39,519 nucleotides of DNA from Bacteroidales bacterium (lineage in GTDB: Bacteria > Bacteroidota > Bacteroidia > Bacteroidales > WRLA01), in assembly GCA_028710155.1 (NCBI GenBank), contig JAQUSR010000004.1:1-39519 (forward strand), read 5' to 3'. Below the pieces are notes generated by a model, which was given only the letters and a program-made list of their open reading frames with translations, searched no databases and was not told the origin of the DNA. Made by a program: the position numbers and the translations under genes. Positions 17,536-24,867 of the stretch are shown here, one piece after another (the first letter of the stretch is position 1; each line of letters begins with the position of its first letter).

Positions 17536-18822
17536 TTATAAATAGGGCAACACCTCTTCTAATTTCATCCCTCTTGATCCTTTTATTAATAATAAAGTAT
17601 CGGAAATAGGATGATTTTGTATGTATTGAACGAGTTCTTGGACATGATCAAAAGTGTTGTATCCTGAAGAAACCGCCACTGATGAGAATTGTTGTCCAAC
17701 GAGAAAAACATGAGTCATAGAATGATTTTTGATTTTTTCAATAATCTTTTGATGTTCTTCTTTTGACCAACTTCCCAACTCCAACATATCACCTAAAATG
17801 AGTGCTTTATTGCCCGAAAAATCAAAAAAATTATCTAAAGCGGCATTCATGCTGGTCGGATTAGCGTTGTAAGTATCAATAATCAATCGATTTCGCTCTG
17901 TTTCTTTAATTTGCGAACGCATATTATCGGGATAATAGTTCTCTATAGCGTGAACGATTTGTTCGGGTGTGACCTGAAAATATAGTCCAATGGCAATAGC
18001 TGCTAAAACATTACTTAGGTTGTATTTTCCGACTAAATGAGTTGATATTGTGAAAATTTTCTGATGAAACGTGAAGGAGACTTGCAAAAAAGGATTCATG
18101 TCTTCCATTTTTCCTTGAAAATCGCAAATGGATGTAGAACCATAACTTTTTTTCATTAATCGCTCGGATAAATGGAGCAGAAGTTGATCATCGCCATTCA
18201 CAAAAGCAAAACCTTTTACGTTTTCCAAATGACGATAAAGTTCTGTTTTGGTTTGAATAACTCCTTCAACTCCGCCAAATCCTTCCAAATGAGCTCTACC
18301 GATATTGGTGATTAATCCAAAATCGGGTTGCGCAATATGGCAAAGGGTTTCAATCTCTTTGGGATGGTTGGCGCCCATTTCTACAATGGCAATTTCAGCA
18401 TTATTTGGAATAGAGAGTAATGTTAACGGAACGCCGATATGGTTGTTGAAGTTTCCTTTAGTGGCGGTGATTTTGTATTTTTCAGACAATACGCTACTTA
18501 CTAATTCTTTAGTAGTTGTTTTTCCATTGGTTCCGGTGATGGCAATAATGGGAATAGTAAGTTGTTGCCGATGATATTGGGCTAATTGTTGCAAAGTTGT
18601 CAAAACATCTGCTACCAAAATTGTTCGTTGGTCAATATATGCTTTAGGATTATCAATAACACAAAAAGCAGCTCCGTGTTCTAATGCTTGAGGCACAAAT
18701 TGATGGGCATCAAAAGATTCTCCTTTGAGGGCAAAAAACAATGATTGTGCAGGAATCGTTCTTGTGTCGGTTGAAATAACGGGATGTTGAAGATAAATTG
18801 AATATAATTCGTCAATTTTCAT
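17536..18822 (-). CDS. murF: UDP-MurNAc-tripeptide D-alanyl-D-alanine ligase MurF
   Basis: Adds D-Ala-D-Ala to UDP-MurNAc-tripeptide, the last cytoplasmic step of muropeptide assembly. The 428 residues contain the Mur ligase N-terminal domain (STDTRTIPAQSLFFALKG), the ATP-binding P-loop ITGTNGKTTTKE (about 95-106), the central motif EMGANHPKEI, and the C-terminal segment with DTYNANPTSM and LGDMLELG. It lies downstream of gldJ across a strong terminator; the gldJ-murF order is also known in gliding Flavobacterium. Confidence 0.96.
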   Translation of the reverse strand: MKIDELYSIYLQHPVISTDTRTIPAQSLFFALKGESFDAHQFVPQALEHGAAFCVIDNPKAYIDQRTILVADVLTTLQQLAQYHRQQLTIPIIAITGTNGKTTTKELVSSVLSEKYKITATKGNFNNHIGVPLTLLSIPNNAEIAIVEMGANHPKEIETLCHIAQPDFGLITNIGRAHLEGFGGVEGVIQTKTELYRHLENVKGFAFVNGDDQLLLHLSERLMKKSYGSTSICDFQGKMEDMNPFLQVSFTFHQKIFTISTHLVGKYNLSNVLAAIAIGLYFQVTPEQIVHAIENYYPDNMRSQIKETERNRLIIDTYNANPTSMNAALDNFFDFSGNKALILGDMLELGSWSKEEHQKIIEKIKNHSMTHVFLVGQQFSSVAVSSGYNTFDHVQELVQYIQNHPISDTLLLIKGSRGMKLEEVLPYL

Positions 18823-18831
18823 GGTATGAAT

Positions 18832-18873
18832 ATTTAAAAAAAAATCGTTTAAAAGGATCTTTTAAACGATTTT
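18832..18873 (-). terminator. Rho-independent terminator of gldJ
   Basis: A perfect 14-bp stem (18841-18854 with 18860-18873) has a 5-nt loop GATCC on the minus strand. The stem ends in TTTT and is followed by five more T, then AAATATT. It lies 30 nt after the gldJ stop and before murF. Confidence 0.87.
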
Positions 18874-18903
18874 GAATCATTTATTTAAGAAATTAATATT
18901 CGG

Positions 18904-20553
18904 TTAAAAAGTTTGTCCGATAACAGCTGTTCCGACTCTATCCATTGCACAACGGAACCCGATACAGGCAGACGATCTGTCTTGGTCTAAAAAGCGTCTA
19001 GCACCCGGACTGATGTAAAAAGCACGATCATTCCATGAACCGCCTTTGTAAACTCTTGATTTATCGCTGATGAGAGAGGTTGGATTTTCGCCTTCTGAAT
19101 TATACATATTAACGCTATTATCGTTAGGCTCCCCATTCCAATCTGTTCTTTTTTGAGAGGTGAAATCTCCATCCAAATAGTTGATATAGTCAGATTTACG
19201 GTAATTTCTACGAGCAGCTAAATTATCTTTTTCTACGTCAACATTACGATAAATTCTTCTACCTAATTCATCGGTTTCGCCTGCTTTAGATTCATCAATA
19301 GTTTTGTATAAATTGCCACGGAAAGAACTAATATCGTTCATGTCTTCAAATGTTAAAGGACGATAAACATCCATCACCCATTCCGAAACGTTACCGGCCA
19401 TATTGTACAAACCGAAATCGTTCGGTAAAAATGATTGGACCGGAGCAGTAAAAGCTGCACCATCATTTAATTGTCCTGAAATACCCATATAGTCGCCACG
19501 TCCGCGTTTGAAGTTGTCGGCAAATTGTCCCATATTTTCTCCTTCCAGACGAGTAAAGTTACCTCTCCAAGGGTAAATATTTCTGTTGCTGATATTTTCT
19601 TCATTGTAGTCACCGATTAAACCAACAGCGGCAAATTCCCATTCAGCTTCAGTTGGGAGACGATAGTTGGGTAAAAAGATACCGTCTTCAGTACGTACAC
19701 GGCGAGGTTGTCCTTCTGTACCGTTGATAGAAGCGTTAGGGCTCAAATCTACTAAAGCTCCTGTTTCATTATCTTGTGCTGGTGTATATAATCCTGCTAA
19801 ATAAGCTTCTGTGTTGAAGTTATCAGATCCGCGTTGATTGAGGTCAACAGTATTTAAAATACCTGCTTGAATCATTCGTTGTTCATTAACACGATCGGAA
19901 CGCCAAATGCAAAATTCTGTAGCTTGTTCCCACGATACGCCAACCACAGGATAATCACGATAAGCCGGATGTCGTAAATATAATGAAATCATAGGTTCAT
20001 TATAGGTAAGAGGATCACGCCAAACAAGAGTGTCCGGAAGTGCGTTTCCGTATACATTTGCCCAATTTCTGGTTGCTGATGATGAAGTCTGTTCACCGCC
20101 TCCAATAGAGGCTGTATTAGGAGCACTGAAAACCCATTGTAACCAATGTAAATATTCCAAATAGTTAAAGTTGCTGATCTCAGTTTTGTCCATATAAAAG
20201 GAATTGACTGTAACACGTCTGGGAACGTTATCCCATTCATACATGATTTGATCTTGTGTCGTTCCCATGACAAAAGTACCACCAACGATAAAGGTTAAAT
20301 TTGGTCCGATGTTATTAGGATCATCAATGTAATTCATTTGTTCAAAACCACCATACATGGGATCGTTAAAATTCCAATCAGTAACACTGGAAGTTTGCCC
20401 TGCTGTTTTATTTTCTCCCAGTTTCTTATAGAGATTTTTAGTAACCTCAGCATTAGATACATAGGAAGGTGAATCTTTTTTCGAACTCTTGCAACCAAAT
20501 AATGCAAGTGCCATTAATAAAATAATTGAACCTTTAAAAAAAATGGATTTCAT
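18904..20553 (-). CDS. gldJ: GldJ-like type IX secretion/gliding lipoprotein (FGE-sulfatase fold)
   Basis: This 549-residue outer-envelope lipoprotein of the GldJ/GldK (PorK) group has a formylglycine-generating-enzyme-like fold with no evident catalytic role. GldJ stabilises other gliding/T9SS proteins; PorK/GldK forms a ring with GldN. A lipoprotein signal ends in LALFGC, with the acyl cysteine at about residue 21. FGE-type segments are seen: FVMGTTQDQ, YPVVGVSWEQATEFC, YRLPTEAEWEFAA, MAGNVSEWVMDVYRP and IGFRCAMD. I favour GldJ over GldK because of the YEWDNVPRRVTV, LPDTLVWRD and LRHPAYRDYPVVGV segments and the adjacent murF. The ATG at 20553 places the signal peptide correctly. It lies 34 nt after the predicted full-length porP stop. 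Confidence 0.82.
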   Translation of the reverse strand: MKSIFFKGSIILLMALALFGCKSSKKDSPSYVSNAEVTKNLYKKLGENKTAGQTSSVTDWNFNDPMYGGFEQMNYIDDPNNIGPNLTFIVGGTFVMGTTQDQIMYEWDNVPRRVTVNSFYMDKTEISNFNYLEYLHWLQWVFSAPNTASIGGGEQTSSSATRNWANVYGNALPDTLVWRDPLTYNEPMISLYLRHPAYRDYPVVGVSWEQATEFCIWRSDRVNEQRMIQAGILNTVDLNQRGSDNFNTEAYLAGLYTPAQDNETGALVDLSPNASINGTEGQPRRVRTEDGIFLPNYRLPTEAEWEFAAVGLIGDYNEENISNRNIYPWRGNFTRLEGENMGQFADNFKRGRGDYMGISGQLNDGAAFTAPVQSFLPNDFGLYNMAGNVSEWVMDVYRPLTFEDMNDISSFRGNLYKTIDESKAGETDELGRRIYRNVDVEKDNLAARRNYRKSDYINYLDGDFTSQKRTDWNGEPNDNSVNMYNSEGENPTSLISDKSRVYKGGSWNDRAFYISPGARRFLDQDRSSACIGFRCAMDRVGTAVIGQTF

Positions 20554-20587
20554 ATACTTTCTGTTATTTATAATCAAAAACAATATT

Positions 20588-20701
20588 TTAGAAATGCGGA
20601 CAAGGAATACCGCTTCTTATGGGTTTACCTCCTTTGTTTTTACTGCTTCTTTTGAAGGTATAGGATAATGAAACTTCATGAGCGCCGCCAGTAGTATTTG
20701 C
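20588..20701 (-). pseudogene. Separated C-terminal coding tail of porP, after an in-frame TAA
   Basis: Directly after the porP TAA (20702-20704) the same frame continues for 37 codons to a second TAA at 20588. It encodes ANTTGGAHEVSLSYTFKR and a basic segment, and ends CPHF. GGAHE(V/I)SLxYxF followed by a basic stretch and a CP-x-F end is the usual C-terminus of PorP/SprF proteins. This is therefore the real end of the gene, cut off by one nonsense codon with no frameshift. The SLSYTF segment would be the last barrel strand. Confidence 0.8.
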
Positions 20702-21601
20702 TTATTTGGATAATGTAATGTCATAACTATAACCTACTTGGAAACCGTTAAAATTTAAACCGACCATCAATACAACGGCATCGGGGTTGGCAATATTGCA
20801 TCGATACCAAGCTCCAACCATTATTGGATTATAGGTGTAGTATAAACCGGCACTTAAAGTCTTGAAATTTAATTGTTGTTGGTATAATAATGCCGGAGAA
20901 AGAATGGATGACCTTTTGGAATTCCATGAAGATTGTTTGCCGCTTAAATTGAAATTGGCTCCTAAATGGGCGGTATATTTTCGGTAAACCTTGCTGTCGT
21001 CTCTATTGTATAACCCATCCTTAGGTTGTGCTAAATGGTGTATGGCGATACCTCCATAAAGAAGATCTTTATAGCCGACTACTGCTCCAAAAGAAAAATC
21101 CGGAAACCAAATGCTGGTTTTATCAGGTGGTATTTCACTAGAAGAATAGTAGTTTAAACCGTAAACAGGATGAATTGCATCTTCAAAATAAAGGTCTTCC
21201 CAATGTAAAGAACGATTCGATACCGATCCTTGAACTGATAAATTGACAAATAAATCGCGAGAAGCCTGAAGGTTGTAAGTGTATATGAGGCTGATAGAAG
21301 TGGCATTAAAAGCACCGCCGGCTGTTCTATCATTGTTGGCTAATAAGGCAAATGTACTATTGATATCGTTTACATAATGTTCATACGAAACATTATATGT
21401 AACAAAATTGGCAGCCAAAGAAGGCCATTGATTCCGATAATTGACAATGGCTCTTGGTGATAATGTTGAACCTGCTAATGCAGGATTCAAATACAAAGGA
21501 TTGGCATAATATTGACTAAAAATGGGGTCTTGTCCAAAACTTTCTATAGTAGAAAGCACAAATAAAACTATTATAAATAGGTGTCCTTTAATATTTTTCA
21601 T
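20702..21601 (-). CDS. porP: PorP/SprF-family type IX secretion outer-membrane protein, C-terminally truncated
   Basis: This 299-residue reading frame has a signal peptide ending in ESFGQ, followed by DPIFSQYYANPLYLNPALAG, the near-invariant PorP/SprF start, and alternating aromatic beta strands (ALLYQQQ, LSAGLYYTYNP, VGLNFNGFQVGYSYDI). PorP/SprF proteins are outer-membrane barrels that anchor T9SS substrates or motor components. The stop after DITLSK comes 37 codons before the conserved family end, which is still present in frame (see 20588-20701). The product as read lacks the last strand that would guide barrel assembly. Start at 21601 fits the promoter at 21632-21639. Confidence 0.85.
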   Translation of the reverse strand: MKNIKGHLFIIVLFVLSTIESFGQDPIFSQYYANPLYLNPALAGSTLSPRAIVNYRNQWPSLAANFVTYNVSYEHYVNDINSTFALLANNDRTAGGAFNATSISLIYTYNLQASRDLFVNLSVQGSVSNRSLHWEDLYFEDAIHPVYGLNYYSSSEIPPDKTSIWFPDFSFGAVVGYKDLLYGGIAIHHLAQPKDGLYNRDDSKVYRKYTAHLGANFNLSGKQSSWNSKRSSILSPALLYQQQLNFKTLSAGLYYTYNPIMVGAWYRCNIANPDAVVLMVGLNFNGFQVGYSYDITLSK

Positions 21602-21631
21602 AAGTATAATATTCGCTTCAAAAAAACCGTT

Positions 21632-21639
21632 CAAAGGTA
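21632..21639 (-). promoter_or_regulatory. -7 element for porP
   Basis: Read on the minus strand this is TACCTTTG, 30 nt upstream of the ATG at 21601 and overlapping an upstream in-frame start at 21634, which it excludes. The divergent intergenic region 21640-21918 is AT-rich, and I see no gene in it. Confidence 0.6.
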
Positions 21640-21918
21640 CAACGATTTTTTTAAACTCTGTGAAAATTATTATCTTTTTTTTATTATTATATTGTATTGA
21701 AAATCAATTGTAAAGCAATAATAATGCTTGTTTTTTTGTTTTTTTTTGTGGTTTTAACGATAAAAAAAAACGCGATTCCTAAATCTTGAATTTCTTTTTT
21801 GGATGGTTTTAAAACCTTTTTGTGATTTATAAAAATGTGTACTTATTAATAAAAATGTTAATGAATTATAAAATAAAAATTATATAAATTTAACATTTTA
21901 ATAGTGGCATATTTGCAT

Positions 21919-21926
21919 TACTTTTG
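21919..21926 (+). promoter_or_regulatory. -7 element for the GGGP synthase gene
   Basis: TACTTTTG lies 45 nt upstream of the ATG at 21972. A matching TTG is not evident. Confidence 0.6.
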
Positions 21927-21971
21927 CAAAAAATTACATTTTTTTTCTTGATATGATTTTATTATAAAAAT

Positions 21972-22700
21972 ATGAAAAAAGAATTGTTGCATTTAATCGA
22001 AGAAAATAGAGCCAATCATCAAAAAATGTTAGCTGTTTTGATTGATCCTGATAAAATCAATCATGTGGATTTTTTTACCCGATCTTTGAAAAATGTTTCT
22101 ATCGATTTCTTCTTTGTAGGAGGCAGTTTGTTGAATGGAAGTAGTTTGTTTGATTGCATCGACAAACTCAAATCAACAGCACCGGTGGTCATTTTTCCTG
22201 GCGATAATTTCCATATCTCCGATAATGCAGATGCCATTTTGCTGCTTTCGCTGATTTCTGGAAGAAATGCAGAAATGCTGATCGGAAAACATGTAGCAGC
22301 GGCTCCTTATTTGAAAAAAAGCGGTCTCGAAATCGTTCCTACCGGCTATATGGTCATCAACACCGGTGCCATGACGTCTGTTTCCTATATGTCGCAAACC
22401 TTTCCGTTGCCTTACGATAAAAACGATATTGCAGTGGCAACAGCCTTGGCGGGAGAAATGTTGGGTTTGAAATTGATTTACTTGGATGGTGGTAGCGGAG
22501 CGCAAAAAACTGTAAGTTGCAGTATGGTAAAAGCTATCCGAGAAAACAGCTCATTACCAATCATTGTTGGTGGTGGCATCAAAACGGCTGAACAAGCCGC
22601 CGATTTATGCAACGCCGGAGCTGATGTGATTGTAGTTGGCAATGTTTTGGAAAAAAATCCCGAATTACTACCCGAAATTTCTCGTGTAGTTCATCAATGA
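21972..22700 (+). CDS. Geranylgeranylglyceryl phosphate synthase family protein (bacterial group)
   Basis: This 242-residue TIM-barrel prenyltransferase has LAVLIDPDK (about 21-29), FFFVGGSLLNGS, VPTGYMVINTGAMTSV, LKLIYLDGGSGAQ (phosphate site) and LPIIVGGGIKTAEQA plus GADVIVVGN near the end. In archaea the enzyme joins sn-glycerol-1-phosphate to a C20 prenyl diphosphate. Bacteroidota carry a related group whose members are GGGP synthases in vitro, with a still unclear physiological lipid. No archaeal-type lipid gene is next to it here. It is probably followed in the same transcript by the dCMP deaminase gene. Confidence 0.9.
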   Translation: MKKELLHLIEENRANHQKMLAVLIDPDKINHVDFFTRSLKNVSIDFFFVGGSLLNGSSLFDCIDKLKSTAPVVIFPGDNFHISDNADAILLLSLISGRNAEMLIGKHVAAAPYLKKSGLEIVPTGYMVINTGAMTSVSYMSQTFPLPYDKNDIAVATALAGEMLGLKLIYLDGGSGAQKTVSCSMVKAIRENSSLPIIVGGGIKTAEQAADLCNAGADVIVVGNVLEKNPELLPEISRVVHQ

Positions 22701-22779
22701 TTTTTTTTAACTATATCGTTTCGAATAAGAATCGCCTTTCAATATGGCGTTTCAAATTAATTGTAATTCATTAAAAATC

Positions 22780-23265
22780 ATGGAAAAATATATTCGTCCC
22801 GATTGGGATCATTATTTTATGGAAATTGTTCAAACAGTTGCCAAACGTGCCACTTGTGATCGTGGTAGAAGCGGTTGTGTCATTGTTCGCGATCGTCAGA
22901 TTTTGGTAACGGGTTATGTCGGTTCGCCAATCGGTTTGCCGCATTGCGATGAAGTCGGACACCTTTTTAAAAAGGTAATACACGAAGATAATTCCATTTC
23001 CAACCATTGTATGAGAACGGTTCATGCTGAACAAAATGCCATCTGTCAGGCAGCCCGACGTGGTATTATGTTGGATGGCGGAACGTTGTATTGCAAAATG
23101 ACTCCATGTCGTACTTGTGCCATGCTGATTATCAATTGTGGTATCCAACGAGTGGTTTGCGAAAAAAAATATCATTCGGGTGCCGAATCAGAAGATATGT
23201 TTCAACAAGCCGGCGTGCAGTTGGAATATTTTTCGGAAGAGATTGAAAAATATGAAAATCAGTAA
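22780..23265 (+). CDS. dCMP deaminase family zinc enzyme
   Basis: This 161-residue cytidine/deoxycytidylate deaminase-fold protein has zinc ligands and catalytic Glu visible as VHAEQNAICQAARRG and MTPCRTCAMLIINCGI (H-A-E and P-C-x-x-C). The inserted segment CDEVGHLF and the following HCMRTVHAE are typical of dCMP deaminases, which supply dUMP for thymidylate. The ATG at 22780 (MEKYIRPDWDHYF) is chosen to match family starts; an upstream in-frame ATG at 22744 would add 12 residues. Confidence 0.88.
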   Translation: MEKYIRPDWDHYFMEIVQTVAKRATCDRGRSGCVIVRDRQILVTGYVGSPIGLPHCDEVGHLFKKVIHEDNSISNHCMRTVHAEQNAICQAARRGIMLDGGTLYCKMTPCRTCAMLIINCGIQRVVCEKKYHSGAESEDMFQQAGVQLEYFSEEIEKYENQ

Positions 23266-23325
23266 AATGATCAATTTTTAAATTTCATTCAGCCCATATT
23301 TTTAATAAACTCATTCATTCAAAGT

Positions 23326-23973
23326 ATGAAACAACTTGCCATTTTTGATATGGACGGATTGTTGATTAATTCGGAGCCGTTGTGGGAACGGGCTGAAATG
23401 AGCGTTTTTAAAGAACAAGGTATTACCATTACATTGGAAATGTGCGAAAAAGTAAAAGGTTTTCGTGTTCAAGAAACCGTTGCTTTTTATCGAAAACTAT
23501 TCCCTGAAATTTCGGAACCGACTGAATTTTACGTAAATAAAATAGTAGAACGTTTAAAAATTTTGATTGCCAACGAAGGGAAAATGTTGCCCGGCGTTCT
23601 TCATGCGCTTTCATTGTGTCGGAATCAGAATATGAAATTAGCGGTAGCTTCTTCTTCATCAATGGAATTGATTCAGTTTAATTTAAAAAAAATCGGAATT
23701 TTAAACGACTTTGATTTGTTGGTTTCGGGTGAAAACGAAACATACGGCAAACCGCATCCATCCATTTTTCTGACGGTGGCTCAACAAATGAAAATGTTAC
23801 CCGATAATTGCATAGTTTTTGAAGATTCTTTAAACGGAGTTATTGCCGGAAAAGCAGCAAAAATGAAGGTGATTGCTGTGCCGGAACCTAAAAACACAAA
23901 CAATCCGAAATTTGTCATTTCAGATTGTTTGTTACATTCGTTGGAAGAATTGAAAATGAGTGACTTGTGTTGA
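23326..23973 (+). CDS. HAD-superfamily sugar-phosphate phosphatase (YniC/HxpB-like)
   Basis: This 215-residue Cof/beta-phosphoglucomutase-like HAD protein has motif I FDMDGLLINSEPLW (nucleophile and acid Asp8 and Asp10), motif II AVASSSS, motif III lysine in GKPHPSIF, and motif IV VFEDSLNG. The DGLLINSEPLW wording resembles E. coli YniC (hexitol/2-deoxyglucose-6-phosphate phosphatase), but substrate range in this family is broad. It is the last gene of a plus-strand run after the dCMP deaminase, with a 60-nt gap. Confidence 0.85.
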   Translation: MKQLAIFDMDGLLINSEPLWERAEMSVFKEQGITITLEMCEKVKGFRVQETVAFYRKLFPEISEPTEFYVNKIVERLKILIANEGKMLPGVLHALSLCRNQNMKLAVASSSSMELIQFNLKKIGILNDFDLLVSGENETYGKPHPSIFLTVAQQMKMLPDNCIVFEDSLNGVIAGKAAKMKVIAVPEPKNTNNPKFVISDCLLHSLEELKMSDLC

Positions 23974-23974
23974 T

Positions 23975-24052
23975 TTAATCCCAAGCAAGTCGTTTTTTCG
24001 TCAACATCTTTTGAGCGGCAGCATTACCCATTTTTGCAGCTGCTTTCACTAA
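23975..24052 (-). pseudogene. Possible C-terminal remnant of a lost gene
   Basis: Between gpmA and the HAD phosphatase gene, a minus-strand frame of 25 codons reads VKAAAKMGNAAAQKMLTKKR and then LAWD before a TAA at 23975. An in-frame TAG closes it upstream. The A-K-M-G-N-A-A-A-Q-x-x-L spacing looks like the end of a Sel1-type helical repeat. With no start or promoter of its own, it looks like the leftover end of a deleted gene. This is a weak call. Confidence 0.25.
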
Positions 24053-24057
24053 CTAAA

Positions 24058-24762
24058 TTATTCAAAATCTTTCGGATCCAAAAAATAATCTTTTTGCAAA
24101 GTCATATCATCATCAAATTCAAAGACATAGGGTATCCCTGTGGCGATATTGAATTCGAGGATTTCTTCGGTAGTCATTTTTTTCAGATACATGGCGATAC
24201 CTCTTAGGCTATTGCCGTGTGCGACAACCAAAACGTTTTTTTCTTGTTTTAGCGTAGGACTAATGACGATATGCCAATAGGGTAACATACGGTTAATAGT
24301 ATCTTTCAACGATTCGGTACGCGGAATTTCGCAGTCTAACAGCGATTGATAACGAGGATCAAATTTGGCATTACGCGGGTCGTCTTCGGGAATAGGATCA
24401 GGCGCTACATCGTAACTGCGTCTCCAAAGATGCACTTGTTCTTCACCGAATTTTTTCATGGTTTCGGCTTTGTTCAACCCTTGCAATTGTCCGTAATGTT
24501 TTTCATTGAGTCGCCAGCTTTTGTAAACAGGAATATAGAGCATATTCATCTCTTCCAAAGCCAAATTCAACGTTTGATTGGATCGTGTCAATGCAGAAGC
24601 GAAGGCTACTTTTGGTGCAAAATCAATAGACTTCAACCATTTTCCGGCTCGGTGTGCTTCTTGTAAGCCGTTTTCAGATAATTTAACATCTGTCCAACCG
24701 GTAAAGCGATTTTGTAGATTCCATTCACTTTCACCGTGTCTGAGTAAAACAAGTTTTAACAT
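24058..24762 (-). CDS. gpmA: 2,3-bisphosphoglycerate-dependent phosphoglycerate mutase
   Basis: Interconverts 3- and 2-phosphoglycerate in glycolysis. The protein has 234 residues. Catalytic His appears in LVLLRHGESEWNLQNRFTGW (residue 8 from the chosen start); other residues include SALTRSNQT, the RLNEKHYGQLQGLNK segment, and the second His in VVAHGNSLRG. The start at 24762 is chosen because a -7 element occupies 24784-24791, on top of the alternative start. It is divergent from recQ. Together with the two gap genes downstream it gives a loose lower-glycolysis neighbourhood. Confidence 0.95.
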   Translation of the reverse strand: MLKLVLLRHGESEWNLQNRFTGWTDVKLSENGLQEAHRAGKWLKSIDFAPKVAFASALTRSNQTLNLALEEMNMLYIPVYKSWRLNEKHYGQLQGLNKAETMKKFGEEQVHLWRRSYDVAPDPIPEDDPRNAKFDPRYQSLLDCEIPRTESLKDTINRMLPYWHIVISPTLKQEKNVLVVAHGNSLRGIAMYLKKMTTEEILEFNIATGIPYVFEFDDDMTLQKDYFLDPKDFE

Positions 24763-24783
24763 AATTACAAAAATTTTGAGGTG

Positions 24784-24791
24784 CAAAAGTA
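24784..24791 (-). promoter_or_regulatory. -7 element for gpmA
   Basis: Read on the minus strand this is TACTTTTG, 21 nt upstream of the ATG at 24762. Confidence 0.6.
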
Positions 24792-24824
24792 CTTAATTTT
24801 AAGTATGAAATTATTATGTGTGAT

Positions 24825-24857
24825 TTGTTTTTCTTCCGAAAAAAAACAGTAACTTTG
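24825..24857 (+). promoter_or_regulatory. Promoter for recQ
   Basis: TTG at 24825-24827 and TAACTTTG at 24850-24857 are 22 nt apart, slightly long. The -7 ends only 10 nt before the recQ ATG, so the mRNA would have a leader of only a few nucleotides. Confidence 0.55.
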
Positions 24858-24867
24858 TGCCGATTTT

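Noticed and set aside
20588-21601. Stop-codon reassignment as an explanation for the porP TAA
   Set aside because: TAA ends many genes in this window at their expected family length (menA, recQ, gap, rel), so it is a normal stop here.
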